64,000 nucleotides of DNA. Source: Agapetus fuscipes (taxonomy: Eukaryota; Arthropoda; Insecta; Trichoptera; Glossosomatidae). Below, piece after piece: positions 44,150 to 55,018 of this stretch (position 1 is the stretch's first letter; each line of letters opens with the position of its first letter). The notes below the pieces were generated by a model. That model did no database searches. It worked only from the letters and a program-made list of their open reading frames with translations, and was not told the origin of the DNA. The stretch covers positions 8,455,215 to 8,519,214 of the forward strand of contig OX637346.1 in assembly GCA_951799405.1 (NCBI GenBank), written 5' to 3'. A program made the translations under genes and the position numbers.

Positions 44150-44473
44150 ACCATGAGGACCTGCTTCAGGAAACTGGCTTCAGGAGCTTAGAAACTAGGC
44201 GCAACGGGACCCTGATGGTGCTCACTTATAAAGTCATCAATGGTTTAATAGACAGTCCCACCCTGTTGGAGGGTTTCAGGTTGTTTGTGCCAAATTATTA
44301 TAATCGGGGGCGAGGTCATGATCATTTTCATGTACCAATGCCGCACTGATGTCTTGGCACAGCATCCTTTAACTCGGAGTGTCAAACTCATTAACGAGTC
44401 AAAAATAGACATATTTCAATATAATTTAGACACCTTCAAAAGCATGGTGAAAGAGTTCCTCCCAGCTTGTTGA
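44150..44473 (+). pseudogene. LINE C-terminal fragment with one frameshift
   Basis: Reads ETGFRSLETRRNGTLMVLTY, then KVINGLIDSPTLLEGFRLFV. After a shift near 44345 it continues RTDVLAQHPLTRSVKLINES and ends FKSMVKEFLPAC-stop. The pattern 'SLexRRxxxxLxxxYKxINGLIDSPxLL' is characteristic of the last part of insect LINE polyproteins. An A-rich tail (AAAAAAATAAATAAAT) follows at 44516. The 5' end is truncated. Confidence 0.8.
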
Positions 44474-44596
44474 TGGCTGTGAGGGTGCACTGTAATTAGG
44501 GCAACCTGTTGTGCACAAAAAAATAAATAAATCGGGCCTGCGCATTAAAAAAAGTTGTGATGTCACCGAGGCCAAATTTCTATGGTAAAGACAAAG

Positions 44597-44652
44597 TTCC
44601 TTAACTTAAAGGTTGGTATGCGACTGATCACCCATGCTGTAGAAAATGGTTT
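44597..44652 (+). repeat. Repeat A head fragment
   Basis: TTCCTTAACTTAAAGGTTGG to CATGCTGTAGAAAATGG. Confidence 0.75.
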
Positions 44653-45189
44653 GAAAAGAAAAATTTGTGCCAATTATAGGTATTACCTCCAAGAGAGAAT
44701 TATAACCTCCCACATAATACTTTTTCTATTGATTTATTATATCGCTTGTTTTTATAGGAAAGGATCCGTATTGCCTAAATATGATTTCCATTTAGCCTAA
44801 ATATGCGTTTTGCCTAATCGTTATTTCTATGTCTTATTGCCAAAGTATGACTTCCGAAAGGTATTACCTTCATTAAAGTAAGCAGGTACTTTGTATTGAT
44901 GGCATGACTTATTTTGTCTCATAAAATACATACATTTTTTTTCCTAATTCCTGATTTCTTATCAATTTTACAGCAAGAAAATCAATCCGGAAGGAGACTC
45001 CGTGAACTCGTCTTCGAATAATATGTTCATACATTTTCAATGTAAATGTTTTGTATTGTTGTGATTCCCTGACGCCCTCGGTAGCGGCGCCTCGCTTTCA
45101 TCACAATATAAAGTTAGTAATTACTTGTCGGCAGAGGCGAGCATCCCTTATAAGCAAATGTATCTATAAGGAAGGCAACATGTGCTAAA

Positions 45190-45290
45190 ATTTACAAAAA
45201 ATATACAGGTCACTACCCCTGAGGATGCCTACTTAGGCGAAAACATTCGAGCATAATAAACATTGAAAGAGATTTTAAACTGTTTTTTTT
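45190..45290 (+). mobile_element. Hairpin-motif retroelement fragment
   Basis: CCCCTGAGGATGCCTACTTA then GGCGAAAAC (45219-45243), with GCCT pairing to AGGC. An AT-rich body and a T-rich end follow. Confidence 0.55.
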
Positions 45291-45599
45291 TCGATGAATA
45301 ATATTTTTATTTTCAGACGAATTATATTTTTCTCAAATATACAATTATTTTAGGTTTGAGTTATATGTCAAAAATGAAATTTGAGGCTATATATTAGTCA
45401 TTGTGAGAACTCAAATTACTTATGTTTTTTTTTAGTTTTATCTTTCGATTTTTGTACCACCATTACATTATTTTTTAACTTAAAATGTAAAGGTTTAATG
45501 GGATATTTTAAAGACTAAAGAAAAAATATGTTTTCTGGAAATTGTATTTTTATTTTAAATGTGAAATATCTGTAAAGTTTCATGATACAAAGGTTAGTC

Positions 45600-46145
45600 T
45601 CTCGATATTTCTTTATCTTGAAAAAGGATCTGCGATATTTTCAAGTTTCTATATTTTACATATTTTCAAATATCTACGGTATTTTCAAGGATCTATATTT
45701 TACATGTTTTGAAGCATCTCTGATATATTAAATGATCTAGTTATATTTTGGAGTCCTATGTAAGATATTTAATTGTACATTGAAGCTTTCATGGCCGGTT
45801 CTTGTTTCTTGCATACAACAAAGGATCCATACTTTAAAGGATCTTTATTTTACATGTATTAAAGTATCTAAGGTAATTGCAAGTATATTATTTGTTTTAT
45901 ATTTTAAAGTATATCTACGATATTTTCAAATATCTATATTTACCATATTTTGAAGTGTCTACGATATTTTAAAGGATCCATGTATAACATATTTTGAAGT
46001 ATCTACCTACGACATTTTCAAGGATTTATATTTTACTTATTTAAAGTATCAACGATAGTCAAAAGGATCTATATTATGCATATTTTGAAGTATCTACGAT
46101 ATTTTTAAGGACTATTTTCCATATTTGCGAGGATCTACGATGCAT
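45600..46145. repeat. Degenerate minisatellite, unit about 44 bp
   Basis: Recurring phrases GATATTTTCAAGGATCTATA, TTTTACATATTTTGAAG and TATCTACGATATTTT in the same order, roughly twelve times, with indels. Confidence 0.8.
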
Positions 46146-46254
46146 TATTATTTTTTTGTTGCAATGTTTTCTAACATAAGATACTTTAAGAACTAAGTAT
46201 TTAAGATTTCTAGTGTCTCTAAAGTATCTTCTAAAATCTAGAATCTAGATTCAT

Positions 46255-46470
46255 CCAACAAGTATATTTTACCGCCACGCCTAGCTTTTCCCCAAGCAGT
46301 ACTGCCGAATGCGGCCGCCATGCATAAGTTATTGCAATCCCGCTATGAGGAAACTTCGCCAGGTATTAGAGGCAAATTTAATTGTTGCTACGAGCCACAC
46401 AACCTGACACCTTGCTCATTTGCACCCTTAATTAAAATCTGTATCGTTTTTTTTCTAGTTGCAGCCGTAG
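46255..46470 (+). other. Higher-complexity island; possible alternative first exon
   Basis: GCCGCCATG at 46314-46322 opens a 15-codon frame (MHKLLQSRYEETSPG) reaching CCAG|GTATTA at 46363. That donor is in phase 1, the same as the 16955 donor. Frame and context are suggestive only. Confidence 0.2.
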
Positions 46471-46667
46471 ACTATGCGATTTTAATTATAAATGCACTTT
46501 TTATTTTAAATATGATAGTTCAGATGTATAGTTTCAGTTTTAGTTAGAGCTCGCAAATTTGAGGTAGGCTACATAAGAGCAATGAATACGATATTAAAAG
46601 AAATACTTTGAAAAACAAAAGGTTTTCGGATGTGGAAATTTGAGAAAAATGGCTAGGTTTCCTTGAC

Positions 46668-46910
46668 TTATATATTGGTTTGAGGCTGACCACCCATACT
46701 GTAAAAATGGGTCACTTTTCCGATGTCACACTTGTTTCAGGGAAGGCCGTTAAAAGTTGCAGGGTACATGTTCATTTAAGTGTTGGATTTTAATTTGTAT
46801 GCGCAAATGCAGCATGTGCAAGCGTGAACTTACATGCGCCTGCTTGTGGGCATGCATTAAATATGAGCCTTAAATGTCGATATATCTTTTTGACTTAGAT
46901 TATAGATAGA
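46668..46910 (+). repeat. Repeat A, full copy
   Basis: TCCTTGACTTATATATTGGT head, CATGCATTAAATATGAGCCT, tail TTGACTTAGATTATAGATAG; first subfamily. Confidence 0.85.
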
Positions 46911-47246
46911 TATTTCATCTAGTAAGAGGATGAGTGTAACCCGAAAAAATATAATCTTTCACAGAATATTGTTGAAGTATTATTTAATACTTACTACGAG
47001 TATATAAACTTAAAAATAGGTTAACAACTAGTGTAGCTATAGAGAGCGTCATAAAACTGAAAGCATGTGTCTGAAAATTTAATCGTCGAAACGTGAAACT
47101 GAAGCATCTAATGCTTTGTAAAGAATATAGAAAAACGTATAAAAATAGCGCAAGTTTTAAACTTAAAATTGATAACTTAGATAAAGTATTATTAATGTTC
47201 AAAGCTTAAACAATATACAAGCTATAACTTCTCGCGACACTTTTCT

Positions 47247-47400
47247 TTACCGTAAAAATACAATTTTCCGTTTAAACTCAATCATAGCGTTAAAAATATA
47301 TTGAGACCAAAACGCCCATTATTATGGGACTTTTTCAGTATCCAAAATTTTTCAGAAAACGCTATAGTCGCGTTGGATCGTTAAGTTTTATACTTGAGCA
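47247..47400. repeat. MITE B copy
   Basis: TTCCGTTTAAACTCAATCAT left; GAAAACGCTATAGTCGCGTT and TTAAGTTTTATACTTGAG right. Confidence 0.75.
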
Positions 47401-47961
47401 TGAATACCATTATTATATGAAAATATTAGCTGCTGTACTCTAAGTGAGAAGTTTTAATACCCATTATAAACTACCCTACATTCTTCGCAAAATATTTATC
47501 GTGCAAATTTCATAATTTTTGTGACGCAAGAGCTTACAGGCGACCAAAGTGGTGTCTTGAAAACTATTACATCTTCGTAAACTTGCAAAGAGTTTACAAT
47601 GCACCTCAATATACGATTGCTTTAGATTTCGAAAACTTGTTCAACTATCCAAGACTGCTCGTGACAACTAGTTTTTAGGTATTGTAAAAGGAACATAATG
47701 TGGACTTTGCATTTTGGAAATAAAAAAGCATTTTAAGTTATCATTTTTTTGAGTTCTTTAAGTATTTTAAATATTAGTGTATCTATGCATCACTATAAAA
47801 ACAATGAATATTAAACTCTTCCTTGTTTACTGGATGAGGTGTGGGTATTTTTCATTTATCAAAATTACATATTTATTTTATTTTATTTGAATTAAGTTGT
47901 GTGTAAGCTTTGGTATAAAATGTAGAAAATAGTTAATGTAAAAATAATTGGGCACTTTCAG

Positions 47962-48072
47962 TGCTATTCACAAAACATTTGATCCATAGCTGATCATCGA
48001 TTTTTTTATATGGAAAATTCACTGTAGGCTGCGAGTGGGCCATGGTTTTGCTGTTTGAGAATAACATCGTTT
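47962..48072 (+). repeat. MITE C copy
   Basis: GCTATTCACAAAACATTTGA to GCTGTTTGAGAATAAC; matches 60715-60835 in reverse. Confidence 0.65.
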
Positions 48073-48670
48073 GTGTTTCAGCCCACCGATACCCTAAAGA
48101 ATGTTTGTTTTCATTTGTGAGTTACGCAGACTTTTATTCCATAGAGTTTTTCAATGAGGTCAAGTCAATTTTTTCTATACCATATACTAGTATAATGTAC
48201 GAGTAACTTTTATTTCCATTTACAGGAAACAATACACTTTTGAATTGTTCAGTAAATACGAGTATTACAAGTAGTTTACGAAGTCGATATGCCAATGTGA
48301 ATTTTGTTTTGTTATACGACTAGTTGTATTCTGAGGCACCGTAGCTTACTATACTTTGTGAATATTATAGTTATAAGATTGTGAAGCGTCATGGCTCGCT
48401 TGTAATTTTGTCGCAACGGATTTTAGCGACAAAGTAATTTTAATAAAGCACAAGGGTCAGAACTGGGTTGCGTCTTGATTTTCATCCGGACGGAAATAGA
48501 TTACACTTCATAAGCAAACTGCTACCAACATTCCGACTGGAATTTCCCGAGACTGAGGAATGCTGATACTCTGTATCGATTTCTTAATGAATTTATAAAG
48601 TGACTAAGTTATGAGACTAGCATTTGAAATTTTTTAACTCTTTACATTTTTTCATAGTGAAATAAATACA
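48073..48670. other. Intron sequence, nothing recognised
   Basis: AT-rich, no family assigned. Confidence 0.4.
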
Positions 48671-48674
48671 TACA

Positions 48675-48728
48675 AGGATCATTTATTTGGAGAGCGCTGC
48701 TTTTGTGTGGATCGTACCCCAAGAGCCC
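48675..48728 (-). mobile_element. SINE/LINE shared-tail fragment
   Basis: Reverse strand: GGGCTCTTGGGGTACGATCC and CACAAAAGCAGCGCTCTCC. Confidence 0.7.
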
Positions 48729-48877
48729 CTTACCTAAATTTATAGGGATCGGCTTCTTGCTTAAAAGAGAAAAATTTTAAAAGGCAGACGGTAAATTTGT
48801 AATAATTTGACAAAGCTTGTACATTTTAGGAGACGAAGAAAAACAATGCAGCTTTTCGGGAAAATAAATCAAAATAA

Positions 48878-49255
48878 GGACGATTTAGTGAGCGATGTTT
48901 CCGTGTGAATCACACCCCGAGATTCTTCTGAGAGCTTATTAGTCGTTGTAGGAAGCACTAATTTACTCAAGTAAGACCCTGTTGTTGTATTGCTGGATGA
49001 ACCTTCGGCGGTCGGTCTGTTGTAAATGCACATGAATTTTGAAACTTATTTGAAAATCGATTGATGATTTTGTTGTGCTGCGCTGGGAATCTAACCTTCA
49101 TGTAGCCACCTGAAGATGCAAACGGATTGTTTGCGAAACCGGTCGTGGAATTTAATATAAGTACTCAAAGTTATCGAAAAAAATGTTGTTTTTATTGTTA
49201 TCTTTCACGATCTTCCGGTTACGAGTTTGACTACGCCACTAGACTACGCCTTATA
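48878..49255 (-). mobile_element. tRNA-derived SINE interrupted by a hairpin-motif element
   Basis: Reverse strand head GGCGTAGTCTAGTGGCGTAG, loop AACTCGTAACC, body ACAGACCGACCGCCGAAGGT, tail GTGTGATTCACACGGAAACA. Between head and body lies about 117 foreign bases (about 49097-49213), bounded by similar CTTCATG / TTTCACG words. Confidence 0.7.
49097..49213 (+). mobile_element. Hairpin-motif element nested in the SINE
   Basis: CACCTGAAGATGCAAACGGA then TTGTTTGCGAAACCGGTC (core 49110-49138). GCAAAC pairs perfectly with GTTTGC around a five-base loop. An AT-rich body and a run of A bases follow. Confidence 0.65.
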
Positions 49256-50340
49256 ATGCATTGAAAAATTATAACAATGTATTCCTGAAGCTTTGTTGTC
49301 CTCAAATGTGGATCTAAGTGATTGTTATTTAATTTAAAAAAAATCTCGCCATTTTAAAATCATTTTTGTTCTAAAATCGAACAAAATATAAAGTTATCAC
49401 ATCTACGAGTTACTGACAAAATACGGTTTTAGCACCAAATTATATTTTACCAAAGTAAATAATGGAAGATGAATAGTTACTGTTTGATTAATTAATTCAT
49501 GTATTAAATCTTTGAAAACAATATTAGGTGAATGCTTATAATAACCTTGTTTAGCTTCTATATAATACACTTCCCTATGAAATGTTTCCAGTAGGAGGTT
49601 AATTTCCCAGCTCTACCTACAACGGAACTTGAATAGGTTTGTTATTATTGTAATTTCCAATAATGACCAAAGTTCTAAGTTATTACTGACTCAAGTTTGT
49701 TGTATAAACAGCACTTGATAGCTGCTTTGTTTTAATTTGATAATGATTTTGAAAATGAAGAAAGTAATGTTCCAATATCAAGAAAATCGATATCGAATTC
49801 TTTCGATTAATACAGCTTCGAGTAGGAATTAGCTTCTTATTCAAAAGACGCAATTTATGTTTGTCCGTCCCATTCCATTTGTTAATTTAAAGCCAGAAGT
49901 TTTTGGCTTTTTGGTTCCTTAGTCACATCAAGAACCGACTCTTGTGGTTTAATCTTACATAAGTAAGCCTGTGGATTTTTTGTTTTGATTAGCGTGAGGG
50001 GGAAAAGATTCCTGCCATTGACACCGCCGACATGATACGTGAGTTTTCTACTCACTAAAAACCCCCCTCACGATATTATTGCTGTCGCTTAATCCTCAGC
50101 AAATCCTTGGATTTCCTTAAGACAGATATTGATTCTTGTGAAATCAGAAATCAATGAATCTCAGAAATTTTAAAATATTGGCTCCCTTTATGAGAAAATC
50201 CAGTTAATTATCCAGAAACCTTTATCCCATCTTAGAAAAAACAAATATATTGATATTTTAAGTAAGTATTGTTACAAACGCAAACAACCAAAAAAAAAAT
50301 GGCTTGTGAATTTATTTAGCGACTTTATTTTACTTTCAGA
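49256..50340. other. Intron sequence, nothing recognised
   Basis: AT-rich. A TTTTCTACTCACTAAAAACC-type patch near 50045 is unassigned. Confidence 0.35.
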
Positions 50341-50348
50341 CGTACGTT

Positions 50349-50572
50349 AAAAAAAAAAAAAAAAAAAAAACGCAACTAAGCTACACATATAGTGAAACTT
50401 CTTGCCGCGTTATCCCCGAAGGGGTCGCATGTGGCGAGTTGAACCTATTTATTTTTACAGGTAAGGGGGCCGGCCTTACGCCAACCACTTCAGTTGAAGT
50501 GGGAATTTCCCAGCTCCCGAGGGGGCTGGTACTCATTTCTTGTAAAGGCTGAGTAAACCTCGCCGGTATTTT
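50349..50572. mobile_element. Poly(A)-bounded GC-rich insert, unassigned
   Basis: A run of more than 20 A bases (50349 onward) abuts a GC-rich segment with CCCCGAAGGGG and GGAATTTCCCAGCTCCC hairpin-like words. The contrast with the surroundings suggests an insertion; type unknown. Confidence 0.4.
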
Positions 50573-50610
50573 TCTATAATTAATTCCACGTTAATGGAAT
50601 TAATTATAGA
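50573..50610. other. Perfect 16-bp hairpin, 6-nt loop
   Basis: TCTATAATTAATTCCA at 50573-50588 and its exact complement at 50595-50610, directly at the edge of the GC-rich insert. Confidence 0.85.
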
Positions 50611-50944
50611 AAACAATTGTATAAAAGTAAGAACTTACGTATTACTTACGATTGTTAAACTATTGATGTATGAAACTACATTGGCCGTAGAGGTCACAGC
50701 AAGCCATCCAAATGTCAGAATGATTTACTATCCCATGAAACTTTGTGATCGGCAGTGTAATGAATTATTTGCGACCAAATCACCTGGAATCCAATTAATC
50801 ACGAAGATTCTCTTCAACGCAGAAAGCAGCCGAGTATACTTTTCTATTAATTCTCCTCGAGAAATCGTAAATACGTCAAAAAGATTTTTATTGCCGCCTT
50901 TTCAATGTCGCCGGCTCGGTACGTACTGTACCAAGTATGAAAAA

Positions 50945-51070
50945 AATTAAAACTGTTTACTGAAAAAAATACGGAAACTACAGCACCGCTTCTAGTGAGT
51001 GTTAGTTTTTGCATATTTTTTGGTAAACGCTATGTTTAAGTTTTAACGTAGAGTTTTTTTACTTTGAGTA
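50945..51070. repeat. MITE B copy
   Basis: CAGCACCGCTTCTAGTGAGT centre; TTGGTAAACGCTATGTTTAA right. Confidence 0.75.
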
Positions 51071-52670
51071 CAGATACCAGGGTGGCATAATACAAGTGAA
51101 GGAAAAAAATCTGTCGACATGGAAAATTTACGATCGCTTTATTTCTATTTTCTCATTAAGGCCGGAGCGTTGGCTGCTCTCGCCTTTTCTCGTTCTCTTT
51201 GTGGGATTAATTTATCAGAAGAAATCTTCAGCGACCGGTCAGCCGTAAGGAGGCCCCTATACTTCTATACCAATATACCCTCTAGGTGTGTACACATGCA
51301 CAGGGTATACGGGGTGTGATTTGCAACCCGAGACCTGTCCATTGTTCCACCCGACACCGAAAAGTTATGGTAATAAATGGGGAGCAATTTAATACTGGTG
51401 CGGTTGCTATGGCGAGTTGGGAATGGCTGTTTTATGAGTTTTGCCGGTTCGAAAGAAATAACTGGTTTTGTTTTAGAACTCGAAAAAAAGTGCACTGTTT
51501 TTGTTATTTATAAAAGCAGAGTCATGTGCATAATAAAAAAAGGTTGTTTCCATAAATGCAGACAAACAAGAAACGTTAGGGACATAACTGTTTGTTTTTA
51601 GATAAGTTATTATAGCTTACATATATAGTTCATTGCAAAATCAAGTAATCAACCAAAAATAAAATAAAACCATTTATTGTTATACCGTAATTTTATTTTT
51701 AAAATATCTTTACGATCTTATTACCATAACTGTAATTATCTGAAACTAGCAAATAAAACAAAGTAATTGCATATACTGAATATTTGAAACCACATAAGCT
51801 CATATTTGTAAAACCAACAAAAAATACATACGAGTATTTTGAAATGGTAAAAATAATAATAAATGTTTTGTTACAACTGGTTATTCTAATTAGTTCTATT
51901 TAATTTTAATCCTACGTAGTTGAAGTTGTTTTTAATAAATTATTTATGTATTAAAAAACTTATTGTAACTGCTTAATCATTAGAAATTTAATATTTCGCC
52001 TTGGGTCACAGTCTGCTCTGCAAATAAACTTTGTAACGAAGTGAGTATTCCATTTAGCAAAACAGGATTTCAAAACACGACAGTAGCGCAGAAACGTGGG
52101 CGACGCTCATCCTACCAAGCTACTACATTTATAACAAGGTATGCCCAACCTTAACCTTCAGCAAATAATAACCTGTAACCCACGTACACAAACATAACGT
52201 TTTGCTAAAAATGTATTGTTGCTAAAAGCTCCAGTCGACGTGCTTTCCCAGTTTTGTTACATTTTTTGGTTAATCACTCTGTTCTGTACCTACTCGTATT
52301 CATGTAATGCTACATAACAAAAAACCCTTTTTCTTCCTGAAATCCTAATAGTTAGGATGTAATATCGTTGAGTGAAGATTGGGAAGTTTGGACCTGAAAT
52401 AATGGTTCATAAAAGATTTCTTACTTTTTCTAATCGCCTAGTAATCGGAGGAGAAATACATAATTGTGTTTAGAGAATGACGCTCAAAATTATATTGTTT
52501 TAATTTTTAAAATTAAATCTTATATAAGCAGTAAGGACATGAGCTTTAGGATGTTACAGATCAATGCTAAATATGGGTTGTTAAGTTTTCTTTGGTTAAT
52601 TCACTTCAATAGACGATTGTTGATTGTGATGTTGATTTAATTAGGTATTTAATAATAATAATACTAATAT
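51071..52670. other. Intron sequence; mixed-composition island 51115-51440
   Basis: The island is unique-looking with several short ORFs on both strands, none recognisable. The rest is AT-rich. Confidence 0.3.
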
Positions 52671-52728
52671 TAGGATGATTTATTTGGTGAGCGCTGTTTT
52701 GTGTATCACACCTCAAAAGCCCTCTAAT
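52671..52728 (-). mobile_element. SINE/LINE shared-tail fragment
   Basis: Reverse strand: AGGGCTTTTGAGGTGTGATA and CAAAACAGCGCTCACCAAAT. Confidence 0.75.
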
Positions 52729-53042
52729 AGTGTTTTTTTATAGTGTTTTTAAAAAACATTCGTCCTAGGTTATTCAGTCATGCAGTCTTTCAGAGTCATG
52801 ATACTTATTAACTAGCCAAGAAACATTTAATTTTTTTTTGTAAATAAAAAAACTGGGAATTCTTGAAAAAGAATTCAACATTTTCTTTTAGAATTACAAA
52901 ACGTAGAGTAGGAGAATACCTTGCCACTCCTACTACCCCAGTAGTTTGTTAGGTAAAATATCTACGTTTTGGGAAATGAGGGCCGAAAAATTTAACCGTT
53001 CGTGAAAGAATTATCCTCTCCTGAAACTCAAGTAAAATATTT

Positions 53043-53165
53043 GACATGAAACTCACACATAGCGTTTTACGTAAAACGTATAAGATCTAAAATATCTCCT
53101 CTAGAGAGAGTTAAAGTTTGTTAACACTCTTTAGAGCTTAAACGTAAAGTTTTATACATGGGATA
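53043..53165. repeat. MITE B copy, diverged
   Basis: ACACATAGCGTTTTACG left; TCTCCTCTAGAGAGAG centre; CTTAAACGTAAAGTTTTATAC right. Confidence 0.65.
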
Positions 53166-53399
53166 CTGGTCAGGGATACTCTGGGTGCCTAAAATGGCCG
53201 GCACGTGTCTGAAAATTCCATGCAAAATTAAGCGTCGAAAACATAATACACGAGAAGAATAATAATCGTGCTGTGTAAATAAGTGTGTGTGGAGTGGAGC
53301 CCTGAAATATTAACTATTATATACCTAATATGCTAACAATTCCATGTACAAAAATGTTCTTTTAAATACCCTTAATAAGTCTATATATATATATAGTGG

Positions 53400-53905
53400 T
53401 CAGCCAAAGAAGCATTTCAACCGCTTTCAATCTGTGTTGAATTCAGCAGCAAGGCTTATATTCGGGATATCCAAATTCGCTCACATCACTCCGCTGTTAA
53501 AAAAACTACATTGGCTTCGTTTCCCGGAGAGGGTGGTCTACCGTGTTTGTCTGATGGTATATAAAGCCATCAATGGCTTGGCTCCACCTTATCTGACTGA
53601 CATGATTTCGCCTGTTGAGATGGGTGTGAGGAGGCAGACACTCAGATCCGCGGGCGATGGTGCAATCAATTTGGTTCAGCCGCACCGTCAGATCCGTACA
53701 AATTTTGGAGACCGTGCTTTCCGTGTTGCGGGTCCGGTTGAGTGGAACAGACTGCCACCCGGAGTGAAGAACTCCGAATCTATGGGTATATTTTGCGGAG
53801 CTCTCAAGACGCACCTTTTCAAAAAGTCTTATCCGTGATCGGAGAGGGCCCTTGAGGTGTGACACACACAAAAACGGCGCTCTCTTATCATGTGTAATTT
53901 AAAAC
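53400..53905 (+). pseudogene. LINE 3' end: intact C-terminal frame plus 3' UTR tail
   Basis: About 145 uninterrupted codons to TGA at 53836: FNRFQSVLNSAARLIFG, HITPLLKKLHWLRFPERVVY, MVYKAINGLAPPYLTDM, FRVAGPVEWNRLPPGVKNSE and LKTHLFKKSYP. These are hallmark blocks of the region after the reverse transcriptase in CR1/L2/Rex-type LINEs (clade inferred). The tail 53843-53882 follows the stop at once and is the sequence shared with the SINEs. The copy ends in (AT)n. It is 5' truncated but undamaged in frame, so fairly recent. Confidence 0.85.
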
Positions 53906-54284
53906 AAATAAGCCTGACATATATATATATATATATGTAAGTCAAATGCAAAAATATTGTTTCGTGAAAATCAGACCTTTGTGTCACAAAAATATGACAA
54001 ATTATTTTTCATAGAATTTTCTTTCCACAAATGAACCTTGGTTTGAAATGAGGGGCAGTGTCACTACAGATCGATCAAAGATAACTCGTCCATTGACAAA
54101 TCGGTCACACGAAAGTTCGTCCACACGACTTTTCAGTCAACGACATTACGGTCACATACACTATAGGCCCACAGACAGTGATCGATTGATAAAGTCACAA
54201 ATGCTCAGGTTATCTCTCGCATGAAGACCAGAGCCGAAATTATGATGTGCGTCAAATGGCAAAAAAATATTTCAGCAACGTAAT
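53906..54284. other. Intron sequence with a decayed short-repeat patch
   Basis: 54080-54170 has repeated TCGTCCA / TCGGTCACACGA / CACGACTTTTCAGTC phrases, loosely like the 9941 minisatellite. Confidence 0.35.
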
Positions 54285-54450
54285 GAGATACACATGCTTA
54301 CACATGGCACATATGTTCTTGCAAAATAAAACCCAGATCTCAAATGAATCAAGTCGTGCGACTCTTGGCGACCTTCCCTGAAAATAGGAGTGGCATTGGC
54401 AATGCGAACCAATTTTTCCAGTCTCATACGGTTAGTCTCATACGAGTGAT
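54285..54450 (-). repeat. Repeat A, partial
   Basis: ACACATGCTTACACATGGCA, CTCTTGGCGACCTTCCCTGA and GTGGCATTGGCAATGCGAA. Confidence 0.65.
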
Positions 54451-54867
54451 ACCAAGCCATAAGGAAAGAAATGGTGCAAATGGCTAGGATAGTCGCCAAG
54501 AAGAAGACGAATCTGGAATTTTCACGTAAAAACTTTTTTATTTTGCGTAACCCGCGCTCTTAACTTACTTTCGGCTCAACTGTCGTTGTTGTCATTTTTT
54601 ACGACACTCAAGTGGCTTCAAACTATCGTATATCGATTTCAGTGACGTGAAAACATTGGAATACTTGCTAATTGCGTACATTGTATCGTATCTAGTAGTG
54701 TGTTTGAGTGACGATTGGAAGGCATTAAAGTTCTCTTCATTTTGACAGAAAAAAATGTATTAGGTCATTTCGTCACTTCAAGCCTACATTTTTCTTTAAC
54801 TGGTACACATGCATGTATTTTGACTGAAAGATTGGCTTGAGGCTATCAACGCAAATTGTATTTTTTT

Positions 54868-55018
54868 CCCTTTTGCCAATGAAACCCTTGTTTAGGGAAA
54901 GTGGGCTTAAGTTGCATGGTATGTGTTCATTAAAATTTGAATATTTCAAGTTCACAGGAGCATGTGTACGCGCAAACTTACGCGTGTCTGCTTGTGGGCT
55001 GCATTTAATATTAATCAG
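54868..55018 (+). repeat. Repeat A, head missing
   Basis: TTTTGCCAATGAAACCCTTG to CGCGTGTCTGCTTGTGGGCT. Confidence 0.7.

Noticed and set aside
50594..50950. 118-residue + strand ORF
   Set aside because: It starts inside the perfect hairpin and has no domain or splice support; the peptide looks random.
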